This document shows, in pieces, positions 1-11,070 of a stretch of DNA of 64,000 nt. How positions within the stretch are numbered: the first letter of the stretch is position 1; every line of letters starts with the position of its first letter. The position numbers and the translations under genes were made by a program. Origin of the DNA: Linanthus parryae (taxonomy: Eukaryota > Streptophyta > Magnoliopsida > Ericales > Polemoniaceae); contig JALGPY010000003.1 in NCBI GenBank assembly GCA_023055425.1, positions 69,548,991 through 69,612,990 of the forward strand, in the 5' to 3' direction. Under the pieces are notes generated by a model. The model did not search any database. It had not been told where the DNA came from and was given only the letters and a program-made list of their open reading frames with translations.

Positions 1-61
1 TAGGTGTGCCGGATGATCGCCACGTGGCAAAGATCTGTCTGCTTAGAAAGCACTATCTACA
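1..61 (-). repeat. Start of the 3' LTR of element E (window edge)
   Basis: Bases 1-61 match 52945-53005 with a few substitutions, including the shared cacgtgg and gcactatctaca blocks. In E's orientation this is the first 61 bases of the 3' LTR; the rest lies outside the window. The match stops sharply at 61 and at 53005, as expected for an LTR edge. CACGTG is a G-box core, a common plant promoter element, but its use here is inference. Confidence 0.65.
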
Positions 62-161
62 GTGGGAAAGACTTTTATCATGCTAGGGTTAAGGCAAAGA
101 ATCTACCGGCTCCCGCCCCCTCTGGAGATTCGCTAACATTGACCCCTTTACTACTCCAGCC

Positions 162-2355
162 ATGTTGGAGTTAATTGATTCCAAGGATGTAGTAAGATTA
201 GGAGTTGAAAATGGGTTCTTCCCCCATACTGAAATTTCTACCCAGGCCTTTGTACAAAAGATGGATTTGATGGATGAGTGGATTGACCATGTACTAACTC
301 ACCATGCTATCACACTAGCCGATGCTGGAATTTATTTCGCTGTTCGTGCTATGAAGGGTGCTGCCGTGAAGCTGGATCCGACCATGCTTCTAAACCTTCT
401 TTCTCGCTACTCACCTGCGACCCATACCTTCCATTTTGCTGAATTTGAGACTGCCCCCACTTTGAAATATGTTCAAATTCTATATGACCTTTCCCCTATG
501 GGCGAAGTGGATCCCTTGAGCGCTTTGAAACCCGGTCCAGAGCTTACTCAATATGCGCAGATGGAGGAATGTTTGACCGAGGTGAAGAAAATCTCTACTC
601 GTCGGACATCTGCGGAAGTACTTCCCGAATGACAGCTAGTTGAGACCTCTGCTAAGAACACTTGGGGAAAGTGGGTGCAATACTTTTTTCGCGACTATGC
701 GAATAGTAAGATCACCAAAGAAATTCTGGATAATGATCCAGAAGCGAAGAATTATATAGAGGGGAATAGGTATCACCTGACCTTGTGCGGCTTTCTCTGT
801 GCCTGGTTGTCGAGGTACTTGATCGATGGTCATCCTCATGATGGGGTCTTTTATCATGTTCTGCCCCTTGTTGTTAAGTTAGCCCTTGGCCAGAAAGTCG
901 CACTTGGGCCTCTAGTGCTAGGCACTTTATATCATCGGTTGGACCAGCTGGTGGTCGCGATTAAGTAGTCACGTGGGCGTCTTGATGTGTTGACTTTTGT
1001 CAACATTTTATTTCTTACCATGTGGGCTTTCTAAAGATGGCCTTCTTACGCCCCTGTTCCTTCTAGGCCCAGTAAATAGAACGTTCCAGGTGCGCAGAAT
1101 GCACTTCCTAGCGGGAGAGCTACTCGATGGTACAAGACTAATCTTCCCAAGTGTACGTGGAGCCTGATATGCGATGATCGGAGAAAGTTTGCAGCTAGGC
1201 CTTACGCTACACGCATTGAAAATGTGCGATGGTTTCCAAAGCTGTACCCTAATAAAGCTGGTTCCTACTCAGAAGAACTCCTTCTCGAAGGACTCGATCG
1301 CTACCGCGAATTATTCTGCTGGTGCTTGAGAGGTTCCCTTCCTGCCCTTGCCGAAAATGTTTCTGAGCTAACTCCCAGATATGAGCAGATCACAGTCGAC
1401 ATTGACCCAACTCGTTTCTCTCCTCAGTTTTGTTTTGATGCAGTGGCGCCTTCCATTTGGCCTAAGTCAATCGCAAGGAATTGCTACAGGCGACTGCTGG
1501 TGACTAAGTGTAAAACGATCCTTCTCAGCAACTTGCCTTTCATCCAACCTTCGGGGAGTCGTGTAGGTCGCCTTACCAAGAATTGGATCGCTTACTGGAC
1601 TGCTCAGCATGCCAGGTTTGATACGCACTCGACTCCTCGTCCTAGTAAAGCTCCTGTGATTAAAAGGAATGCTTTTCCATTCCGCCCTAATTGCAGCTTG
1701 GATGATACCCAATATGGTTTTTATTCCTTTCTTGATACCGACAATCACTTGTGCCCAACCACTATTCTTGAGGAGAAGATGACTGCTGTTAGGGATGGAA
1801 TTTCGCATGTAATCAAGTATAGCAAAGATTTTGCCAAGGCAAACAACTTTCCTTTATGCTTGAAAGAATTTTTTCTTTGGCGTGCTGAAACTTACACCCC
1901 ATTTTCTCTTTTAGTGTTATCTGAGAAGGTTCGCATCTGGAGAGCGCTCCGCATCGCTGGTCAACTATATTGTTGCCGCAAAAAGGCAAGACAAGAAAAT
2001 TCCTGTGGAAATGGAACTAGCTCCCCAAGTAGAGGCTCGAATACGCGAGGAAATGGACGTGTTTGCCCGCTCGCTGATAGACAATGATGCTGAGGTAGAT
2101 GCAGAGGTTGCCCCAAAGGCCAAAAAGCAAACGCAGAAGGGCATTGTGATTTCTTCCCCTCCTAGAAATGATCCAACTCCGTCTCCTGCAAAGTCTCTTT
2201 CATCCAAGGACAAAGGCAAAGGCCGCATGTCGGGCAAGACACAGAAAGAGCTCGCGGTTGAGACCTTCATCCCTTTTGGTCAGGAAGAAGAGGAAGACGA
2301 GGACGAAGAAAGAGAAGTGAGAAAAGAAGATGGGGAAGAAGAGGAAAGAGAATAA
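162..2355 (+). pseudogene. Plant mobile domain (PMD) protein, 5' part, broken
   Basis: One plus-strand frame runs from ATG 162 to about 2087, interrupted by stops at 630, 966, 1032 and 1077. It then continues in another frame (2005-2355), so a frameshift lies near 2000-2090. The first segment has the plant-mobile-domain (aminotransferase-like) pattern: a Phe-His-Phe stretch, a Glu-rich turn, TLKYVQILYDL, then a GEVDP-like turn near residue 110. The later part (1224-2087) carries Trp/Tyr-rich motifs of the same domain. The 2005-2355 segment is acidic and lysine-rich, and ends in a Glu/Asp run. PMD proteins occur as host silencing-related genes and as passengers in Tat-lineage gypsy and Mutator-like elements. 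Lying antisense between pol and 3' LTR of E favours the passenger explanation. It is non-functional here. Confidence 0.7.
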
Positions 2356-2874
2356 AGTGAAAGAGAAGAAGAAGAAAGAGACGAGATAAGAGGAGATAGT
2401 TCAGAAGATATCTTGAATGAACTTGTCTCCCTCACACTTTAGATTTTACAATGATTGTTGATTAATTTTCTTTCGCAGATGATGACACAGAGACCATCAG
2501 TGGCCTTCTGGCCAAGGAGAAGAAAAAGACCAAAGTTTCTCGCTCTGACGTATCTAGCGAGACTATAGACGAAGATATCATTGCTGAGTCTAAGAAAATG
2601 GCTGCTGAGGCAGAAGAGAGAAGGAGAAATCTCGAGGAAGATGACATCGAGCTCATGAAAAGGAGAAGTCTGGAAAAACAGCATGCTGATAGCGCAGGCG
2701 TGGCTGCCTTAGAACATGTTCAAGAGGACTTTGAGGAGATCGCACGCGGCAAGGAAGGTGAGATTTTTAACCTTGCTGTGACTTATCAAGAAGTAATTAT
2801 TGGTGCATTAAAGCATGGCTTATCAAAAGATGATATTCGCCGATGGCTAGTAGGCAAATGTGGCGAACCCTCAG

Positions 2875-2951
2875 GTAATCATTCAAACAATGTTTGTAAA
2901 CCAGGCTTGGTAACCCATTCCCTATTGTAACGAGTTTCTTCGCACCACCAG
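2875..2951 (+). other. Probable spliceosomal intron (77 bp)
   Basis: Donor cag/gtaatc and acceptor caccaccag/gt. The upstream frame (from 2598) breaks in phase 1, and the downstream sequence stays open for about 30 codons in the joined phase. It lies on the plus strand, antisense to element E. Without splicing the frame stops at 2928. Confidence 0.5.
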
Positions 2952-3787
2952 GTCACGCTCACCTTAAAGATGTACTAAATGAAGATACTCTAGTAGGATA
3001 TGGTGTCGCATCTTTAACATATGATGACGGAGCTGCGATCCCACCTAAGTGTGGAGGTGCTCACTTTTGATGCAGAATAAAAAAATATCATTTATAACGC
3101 AAGTTTACCTCAACATTTTCCGGTCTTATCTCGCATGTGATGCTGTCATCGCACAGGGCTCTACTGACAATGTTCCAGCTGCAAGAGAGGTAATCAGCGA
3201 GGCAGGTGTTGGCAACCCTGATGAAGACATGCTGGAGCAGATAAGTCAGCTTCCTACATCTTATGCCCCAGAGCGAAGCTCGTATGTTGAGAAACCTATC
3301 GCGGCTACTGAGTATGCAGGAGAACCTCTGGAGGACATTATCGAGGTATCCGATGATGTCGAAGCTGACACTTGGTTAACGGAAGAAGATGCTGGAGTTG
3401 AGGAGATGGAAGCGGAAGATGATGGAGCCGGAGTTCATGAAAATGAACAGGTCATGGAAGACATAGCATCTCATGAAAATGTCGATGTTCCAATGGATGC
3501 TCCCGAGCCACAAGAACCTCTCGCGACTGGAGAAGTTCTTAGGCAGGAAGAAGCCACTGCTGTTGCTCTCCCTTCCACTGAGGTAGATCTTTTACATGTT
3601 CCCCCTTCATGGAGTTTTTGGAGTTCGCAAGTTGGAGCTGCCGTCACACCTATTGCAACTTATACCATCCCTGCCAACTATTTTGAGCGCGAGGTTGCAG
3701 CTGACAGGCAAGCAATGCGGCGAGGGCATGCTTTAGATTTTCCAGTGATGCGCATTCCCTCTTTGCGTGAGATCCTTGAAGGGACAG

Positions 3788-3861
3788 GTATGTTACCATT
3801 TTTCACATTCTATACTTTTGTTTAACAACTTCGCGCTTCTAAACTTATCATTTTTTGCCAG
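3788..3861 (+). other. Probable spliceosomal intron (74 bp)
   Basis: Donor acag/gtatgtt and acceptor ttttttgccag/ga, with a T-rich interior typical of plant introns. It is phase 1 with respect to the frame beginning at 3049, and removing it keeps the frame open for about 18 more codons. This is the clearest intron in the window. Confidence 0.6.
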
Positions 3862-4039
3862 GAATAAGGCAACCCGATGTGGATTGGCTAATAAGGATGC
3901 GCCTATCATACCCATGATCATTTGCGAGATCTCTGGAGCTGGAACCCTTTGACAGAAGGCTTTTCTTGACTGAAGCCATCTGGATTCTAGAACAACTGTC
4001 TGCAGCTACCCCCACAACCATTTCTCCCGATAATGCACG

Positions 4040-4044
4040 GTTGC
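4040..4044. repeat. Target site duplication of element A (left)
   Basis: GTTGC directly before the TGTTGA start of the 5' LTR. It is repeated at 14724-14728, directly after the ttca end of the 3' LTR. A 5-bp duplication is usual for copia integrases. Confidence 0.92.
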
Positions 4045-5548
4045 TGTTGAGTCAAAGACCCTTGAATGTGTTTTGGTTAGTAATTGTTTTGAGTGATGAA
4101 AGACAAAAGACTAAGACATAAGCAGCAAAGCATCTCAGTTATTTCAAGGCCTTGAGATATTGACTGAACTTCAAAGCCTTGAGAGTTATTCTATTCTACT
4201 ATATGTTCTAACAGTTCTGTGTTGCAGATTGGATATCTGATTATACAGATCAGGGATTTACTGCATATACTTATGGATTACACTATTTATATATCTAACA
4301 CAATTTCAGATGATCCGAACAGGAAGAATCAAAGTTATCTGGGTTTAACTTTGAATATATGTGAAGCAGGTTCAGAGCTCCAAGGCCTTGAGATGTGCCT
4401 TGAGCTGCTGACAGTTTTTACAAAACTAAGTTGATTCTTTCTTACAGGTTGTGATTCTTAGTATTGTGATTATTTACTCATTTCTAAGTTTCTTAAACTT
4501 GTTTTTTCATGATTCATATGTTTTAGAAGTTATACAAGTTATTGTTCTAGTTTGTTAAACAGTTTTATCAGAAACTGGATAACATAACAGTCATGGCACT
4601 GTTATCTTTCTGGATTTTGTTGTTGTTGTGTTTCAATGCTGTTGCAGGGTTGTTAAACGTGCATAGCAATCTCAACAAACTCCAACGCATATCCACTTAG
4701 AGCTGTTTGAAATTCAGTTGAAAACAGAAAGAGGATTTGTAGGAACTGAGATCCTAAAATCTCTCAGTCAGTTGCAGCTGTGTATAAAAGAGACTGGTTT
4801 GAATTTTGAAGGGAGAAAGGCTTGCAGAATAATCAGAGAGGTGTGACAAATTCGTGGGAGATCATTCATTCAAACACACAATCATTCAAGCTTCATTCCA
4901 GATTCCAGAAGATCAAATCAATCCAGCTTTCCAGAAGAACACATCCAGGCTTCAACATCTCATCTTCTTACTTTGTTCTTCACTTGTACTTCTATCTGTG
5001 TATCTTTAGATTATCTTAAACCTCACTTAACCTAGTGGTTGGTTGTTCAAGTTAACAACAAGAGGTTCTTGTTAGCTCAACAGTTAGTAGCTGGAACTAG
5101 ATAGGTTTGGAACCACAAGCTGTATAGGTGTAAGGGAAATCACTTAGGCTTGAATATCTAGGGCTGTTTCTGTGTGAGTAATAAGAAGTGTTTGCCCAAT
5201 CCAGGTGGGATTAGATCCCTCAGGCAGAGATTAGGTCCATTGGGACTGAACTCTGTAAATTTCTTTGTGTTCTTTACTTTACAGTTTGATTATTATCTGC
5301 TGCACACAACTCAAATCAAATTAGGGTTCAAAAGCTGTTTATAATTGTTTACAGTTCAAGGCCTTGAAGCTTTCTATTTTGCCTTTGAAAGTTTCAGACA
5401 GTTTACTAAAAACTCAAGGCCTTGAGATTTGAGTTTCACACAGAGTCTTTCTGTTAAAATTTGAGTTTTGCAAAAAGTTTCCATACTCTATTCAACCCCC
5501 CTTATAGAGTATTTAGGTCCTGTATTTTTTCTACATTACACACTTTCA
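4045..5548 (+). repeat. Element A 5' LTR
   Basis: A 1,504-bp repeat from TGTTGAGTCAAAG to the ttca end before the primer site, matching 13218-14723 with a few percent differences. It contains three exact copies of the palindrome TCAAGGCCTTGA (4144, 5356, 5414) and several one-mismatch forms. A divergence count between the two LTRs would date the insertion. Confidence 0.95.
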
Positions 5549-5550
5549 AT

Positions 5551-5562
5551 TGGTATCAGAGC
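5551..5562 (+). other. Primer binding site, element A
   Basis: TGGTATCAGAGC, two bases after the 5' LTR. It is the standard copia site complementary to the 3' end of initiator methionine tRNA, and it primes minus-strand DNA synthesis. Confidence 0.92.
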
Positions 5563-5598
5563 TTGTGTCACTATTTTAGATCTAACAATCTGGTGACT

Positions 5599-7473
5599 AT
5601 GAGTAATGTAGGAGATTGTGGATTCTCACAAGGAAGGGCAGCCAACAGACCTGCATTGTTCTGTGGTGATAACTTCATGCACTGGAAGGTGTTGATGAAG
5701 ATGTTCATCATAGATCAAGATATGGAAATATGGTCAATAGTTCAGAATGGTCCTCATGAGTACTACACTACAATTGATGGAGTCAGATGTATCAAGTTTG
5801 AGGAAAATCTTTCAGTCACTGAACTGGAAAAGGTATCAAAAAATTACAAGGCTATGAATCTGTTATACTGTGCTCTTAATGCAGATGAGTTCAACAAAGT
5901 GTCAAATTGTAAGAGTGCCAAAGAAGTATGGGATAAGATGGTGGTGACATATGAAGGAACTAGCCAGGTTAAGCAAACAAAAATCAACATACTTCTGAGG
6001 CAATACGAGTTGTTCAAGATGAATTCAAATGAGACCATCAAGGAGATGTTCAAAATATTCACTGATGTGGTGAACAATCTGGAGTCATTGGGAAAGAAGT
6101 TCTCAAATGAAGATAAGGTCAGAAACATTCTGAGAAGCTTGCCAAAATCCAAGTGGGAGCCAAAGACAACAGCGATTGAGGAAGCTCAGGACTTGAGTCT
6201 TCTTCATCTAGATGATGTACAAGGAAAGCTGCTCACTCATGAAATGTCTATGAAGGATGTTGAAGGTGATTTGAGTGAAAACATCAGGAACCTAGGACTG
6301 AAGGCAAAAGACAGTGAAAAGTCTCAAAGCCTTGAGACTGAGGATGAGCCTGACGATGAAGAGGCTTTAGCATTGATCTCCAAGGCCTTGGCCAGGATTC
6401 TCAAAAAGAAAAGAAACTCTGATAACAGGGATTACAACAGAGAGAGATCAAGACCCTCAGGCAGCAAGGATTACAAAGGTAAATCTTCATCGCAGTCACA
6501 TAAAAATATAGTAATGAATTGTTTTGAGTGTGGTGGTGCAGATCATTTTGTAAGGGACTGTCCACAAAAGAAGAAGAACAGGAAATTTCAGAAGAAAGAC
6601 AGTGAAAACAGAAGGAAGAAAGCTATTATGGCTTCTTGGAGTGATTCTGATTCATCAAGTGACTCAGACACGGAAGTAGAGCAAGAAAACCTATGCTTCA
6701 TGGCAAAGCATGATGAGGAAAATTCATCAGACAAACATATTGAAGATATGGTAAAAAATTTACTTGCTAGTCCTTCTGATGTACTTCCTGAAATTCTCAA
6801 AAGTATGTTTTTAAATGAGGAAAGTTATAGAAATGAGATTTCTGCTTTAAAGATTAAGATTTATGAGCAGGTAAAAGAAAACCTGGACCTAGTTTTTTCA
6901 AACAAAACTGTTGAAGTTTCTAAGACAAAGATGGAAAAGGACTTCAAGGCCTTGGACAGCAGGTTCAAAGCCTTGAAGGCACATATAAAAGAGGTTGTTA
7001 ATCAAAACACTCTTTTAACTGAAAGATATGCTGATCTAAAGACTCATTCTGAGAATTTAGAACAACAGATCTGCTCTTTTTCTGAGTAACTTCAAGAGTC
7101 CAAGAAGGTCCTATCTAGGTTTACAGGCTCAGAACATAATCTAAATCTCATTCTTGGAGGAAGTCTGAAATCAATGCATAAAAGTGGGATTGGCTATAAT
7201 CCAAATTTTCCAAAGAAAGGCCAAACTACTTTTGTCAAATCTGGTAGCAGACATTCTCCAAAATGTCATTACTGTGGAAAAATTGGTCATGTCAGATTAA
7301 CTTGTCCCTTTAGAAGATCAGAACCTCATATTATGAGGAATACTTATCCTTATCAGCTTAAGGGACAGGTTAGGAAGATTTGGGTTCCAAAAGGAATTAG
7401 GCCACCAAATATGGCTGATTCTGAGTATGAATCAAAGTTCTGCACTTGGTCTAACAGCCTGTTGAGGCAATGA
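5599..7473 (+). pseudogene. gag: Element A gag (capsid and nucleocapsid), broken
   Basis: The start is ATG 5599, 37 bases after the primer site, opening MSNVGDCGF; upstream codons in the frame lie in the LTR. A DUF4219-like start (FCGDNFMHWKVLM) is followed by a UBN2-type gag core with KSAKEVWDKMVVTYEGT and QTKINILLRQYELFKM, an acidic Ser-rich stretch, a first CCHC knuckle CFECGGADHFVRDC (about residue 310), a long helical tail, and after an in-frame TAA at 7087 a second knuckle CHYCGKIGHVRLTC (7264-7305). The frame stops again at 7471 just before the protease. The TAA sits one codon from an independent TAG in units B and C. Gag packages element RNA; this copy cannot make the full protein. 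Confidence 0.88.
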
Positions 7474-8707
7474 TTTGTTTTTTGCAGGATGTCACCAAGG
7501 CCTTGAAAGATCAGAAATGGATATTAGACAGTGGATGTTCAAGACATATGAGTGGAAAGAATTCTCTCTTCACTGAACTTACTAGAAAAATCTGGAGGAA
7601 CAGTCACACTTGATGACAAAGCAAAATGCAATATCATTGGTATAGGTAGTATTGGTAATGGTTCTACAAATTCTATATCTAATGTGATAAAGGTTATAAA
7701 GCTATATTTGACAAGGAAAAATGTGTGGTGCAAGATGAGAAATTTGGTGATTGCATACTCACTGCTCCTAGATCATATAATCTATATGCTATGAATACTA
7801 ACAGTGTTGCAGGTGACAAGCTAAAATGCCTCAAGGCCTTGAAGGAAGATTCAAAGCTTTGGCACAGAAAGCTTGGGCATATTAGTATACATACTTTGAA
7901 TAAACTCATCTCAAAATACTTGGTAAGAGGTTTACCATCACATAAATTTTCAGATGATGAGTTTTGCAAGACATGTGTACAAGGTAAACAAACCAGAAGC
8001 TCATTCAAGCCAAAGAAATTTGTAAGTACTTATAGACCCTTATAATTTTTTCATATGGACTTGTGTGGTCCTATGAGAGTTCAAACCCCAAAAGGTAAGA
8101 GGTATATGCTTGTTATAATTGATGATTATTCTAGATTTACTTGGGTAATGTTTATTAGAGACAAAACTGAAGCTTTATCTGAATTTTTTAGACTGTGCAA
8201 AGAGCTTCAAACTTTGAAAAATTTACCTGTTACATCCATTAGAAGTGATCATGGTAGGGAGTTTGATCAACATGACTTTGATTTGTTTTGTGCAAAGCAT
8301 GAAATTTCACACAACTTTTCTGCACCTAGAAATCCACAGAAAAATGGAGTAGTTGAAAGGAAGAATAGGACACTTGAGGATATGTTCAGAACCATGCTTC
8401 TTGAAAGTAATTTGCCGAAGTTTTTATGGGAAGAAGCTGTTAACACTGCAAATTATGTGCTGAATAGATGCTTGATTAGACCTATTTTGAAAAAGACCCC
8501 TATGAACTGTTTAAAGGTAGAAAGCCTACTGTTTCTTATTTCAAACCCTTTGGTTGTATCTGTTTTGTGCATAATAATGGTAGAGACAATCTTGGTAAGT
8601 TTGATGCTAGAAGTGATGAAGGTGTATTTCTTGGATATTCTCAAACTAGCAAAGCCTATAGAGTCTAAAATAGAAAAACCAAGATTGTGGAAGAGAGCAT
8701 TAATGTA
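7474..8707 (+). pseudogene. pol: Element A protease and integrase, broken
   Basis: The protease motif is visible as DSGCSRHMSG near 7525. A frameshift follows near 7585, then a deletion of roughly 50-60 bp near 7680 compared with B and C, which removes the ILDVYLVDGL-type segment. The GAG-pre-integrase region has the LWHRKLGHIS motif at 7855. The integrase core keeps the DDE set: Asp in LVIIDDYSRF, Asp in SDHGREF and Glu in VVERKNRT. A nonsense codon at 8042 splits the core from the upstream part, and a frameshift near 8500 disrupts the C-terminal domain. Integrase joins element DNA to the host genome; this copy is inactive. Confidence 0.88.
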
Positions 8708-10629
8708 ATTTTTGATAAAAGTACTAAGGATTCTCTGAGTAAAAGTTTTGCAGATCTAGATTTGAACAAACATGAATCAGATGATGATGCTGTGAAAGAA
8801 GACAAAGGCAAAACTAATGTGCAGAATCAATCAGCAGAATCTCAAGGTCTTGAACCTCCTGCTGAACCAAAATCTCAAAGCCTTGAGACATAAGCTGAAA
8901 CTTTCTATGATGCTCCCTCTACTGTTTCAAGGACTCAAAGCCTTGAAGGAGAATACTCCTGGGTACCAAGAAAGAAGTTTAAGTACCTTGCAGACCATCC
9001 GGCTGATAACATTATATCAGATCCATCAACTGGAACTCAGCAAGAGGACAGTTAAAGAACTTGTGTGCTTTTAGTGCATTTGTATCTTTGATTGGGCCTA
9101 AGAATACCAAAGAAGCACTAGAAGATGCAAAATGGATCATTGCAATGCAGAGTGAGCTGAATGAGTTTGAAAGGAACAAGGTTTGGAATCTGGTCCCCAG
9201 ACCTAAAGAGAAATCAGTTATTGGAACCAGATGGGTATTCAGAAACAAGCTTGATGATAATAGCAAAGTGGTAAGAAATAAATCCAGACTGGTAGCTCAA
9301 GGATATAATCAGGAAGAAGGTATAGATTATGAAGAGACTTTTGCTCCTTTTGCCAGGTTAGAAGCTATTAGAGTACTTCTTGCATTTGCATCTCACAATT
9401 ACATAAAGCTTTATCAAATGGATGTTAAATGTGCTTTTCTGAATGGATTTTTACAAGAAGATGTTTTTGTAGCACAACCTCCTGGTTTTGAAGATGAAAA
9501 TTTTCCTTATCATGTTTATAAACTGGATAAAGCTCTCTATGGTTTAAAACAAGCTCCAAGGGCTTGGTATGACAGACTTTCAAAATTTCTACTTGAAAAA
9601 AATTTCAAAAGAGGCTTAGTTGACAAAACTCTTTTCATTAAACACCTTCAAAGTGATCTGTTAGTAGTTCAGATTTATGTTGATGATATTTTATTTGGTG
9701 CTACTAATGATGCTCTTTAAAAAGAGTTTTCTAGTCTGATGTGCAGGGAGTTTGAGATGAGCCTAATGGGTGAACTGAATTTCTTTCTTAGACTTCATAT
9801 CTTACAAATGAAGAAAGGAATTTTTGTGCATCAAGGAAAATATACCAATGACTTATTGAATAAGTACAATATGTCACAGTCCAAGGTGCTTAAGACCCCT
9901 ATGAGTTCATCACTCTCTTTAGACAAAGATTCAAATGGTAAGAGTGTGAATCAAAAGGAATACAGAGGTATGATTGGATCACTATAGTATTTAACTGCTA
10001 GCAGACCTGATATTATGTTCAGTGTCTGTATGTGTGCTAGATTTCAAGCAGATCCTAAGGAAAGTCATTTAACTGCAGTCAAAAGAATTTTTAGATATTT
10101 GAATGGAACCAGAGACTTAGGGATTTGGTATCCAAGAAGATCTAATTTTATGTTGAGTGGCCATTCAGATGCAGATTTTGCAAGATATAAAGTAGACAGG
10201 AAAAGTACTTCTGGATGCTGTCAATTTCTTGGATCTTCATTGATCAGTTGGCATTCCAAAAAGCAAAATTCTGTAGCATTATCAACTGCAGAAGCTGAAT
10301 ATATTGCAGCTGGTGCTTGCTGTTCAAAAGTGTTATGGATTGCTCAGCAACTTAGAAATCTTGGCTATAACTTCAAAAATGTGCCTATTCATTGTGATAA
10401 CACAAGTGATATTTGAATCCCTAAGAATCCAGTTCAGCACTCAAGGACCAAGCACATAGATGTGAGACATCACTTCCTTAGAGATCATGCAGAACAAGGT
10501 GATGTTGTTTTAAATTTTATCTCTAATTCAATGCAGATTGCTGATATTTTCACTAAACCTTTGCCAGATGATAGGTTTTCATCTCTAAGGCTTGAATTGG
10601 GGATGTTAAACAAGGATGCATTGGTTTAG
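8708..10629 (+). pseudogene. pol: Element A reverse transcriptase and RNase H, broken
   Basis: The copia RT signature is clear: ELNEFERNKVWNLVPRP, RWVFRNKLD, RLVAQGYNQEEGIDYEETFAP, MDVKCAFLNG, LYGLKQAPRAWY and the catalytic YVDD at about 9677. RNase H follows with SDADFA, KKQNSVALSTAEAEYIA and HCDNTS; the ADI-TKP-like tail lies near 10545. Breaks are TAA 8891, a frameshift near 9040, TAA 9718, TAG 9985 and TGA 10414. The natural end is the TAG at 10627. Several TCAAAGCCTTGA-like words lie in the acidic linker before RT and are translated as QSLE. Confidence 0.9.
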
Positions 10630-10810
10630 GCGGAGTGTTCGTACTTATATGTATTTATGTGCTGAAATCTCAAATCCTTGAGATTATACTTTCTGAAGCC
10701 TTGAAATTATAGCTCAAAGCATTGAAGTTTCTCCAACTGCAGAGAATCTCAAGGCCTTGAGATTGTTCTCCAGGTCTTGATAATATCTGTATTTAAAAAA
10801 AAATGGATCA

Positions 10811-10855
10811 TCAAATATTATATCTTATCTTTTTAGATAACTGTATAATATTTGA
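10811..10855 (+). other. Conserved stem-loop between pol and extra ORF (A)
   Basis: A 20-base arm starting tcaaatatta, a tttt loop, and a 21-base arm ending taatatttga pair almost fully. The same structure lies at 33556-33600 and 42760-42804 in the minus-strand units, with arm differences that mostly keep pairing. It may be a transcript 3' end structure for gag-pol, or the relic of a small inserted element. Confidence 0.7.
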
Positions 10856-10947
10856 ATTACTCAGAGAATTTATCCCAAAAATATTTTTCAAGATCCTATT
10901 TTGCATGTTGATATAGCAGAGTCCTTTTATGACTCATCCTTTTCAAC

Positions 10948-11070
10948 CTATTTAAGCTGAAAGTCAGGGCTTTTTCTTCTCATTCTCTCTCAATTCTCTA
11001 CGACTCTACTCTCTCTCTCTCTCTCAATTCCTATCAATCACATTCTCCTCTCAAAACCATAAACCCAAAA
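10948..11070 (+). promoter_or_regulatory. Putative internal promoter and leader of the extra ORF
   Basis: A TATA-like ctatttaagc at 10948 is followed by a CT-rich leader (ctctctctct near 11010) and the ATG at 11071. In B and C the bases just before the ATG are two overlapping aaaccctaa telo-boxes, a known plant promoter element. This arrangement resembles a plant gene promoter more than retroelement read-through. It is inference; no transcript can be seen. Confidence 0.4.

Larger units (their letters stand above)
2479..4039 (+). pseudogene. PMD-associated gene, middle exons with introns
   Basis: This continues the plus-strand gene. A 3' splice site (tttctttcgcag, ending 2478) opens an exon coding acidic, Arg/Glu-rich and probably helical protein to 2874. 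After an intron (2875-2951) a short exon follows. A second acceptor (catcgcacag, ending near 3157) opens the exon to 3787, very acidic with many Glu, Asp and Val. After intron 3788-3861 the last part runs to 4039, where element A cuts it. That last part needs a frameshift near 3915, because a TGA appears in frame about 18 codons after the junction. The frame entering A at 4039 continues in phase at 14724. Nothing recognisable is encoded apart from charged low-complexity sequence; it may be the tail of the PMD protein. Confidence 0.5.
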
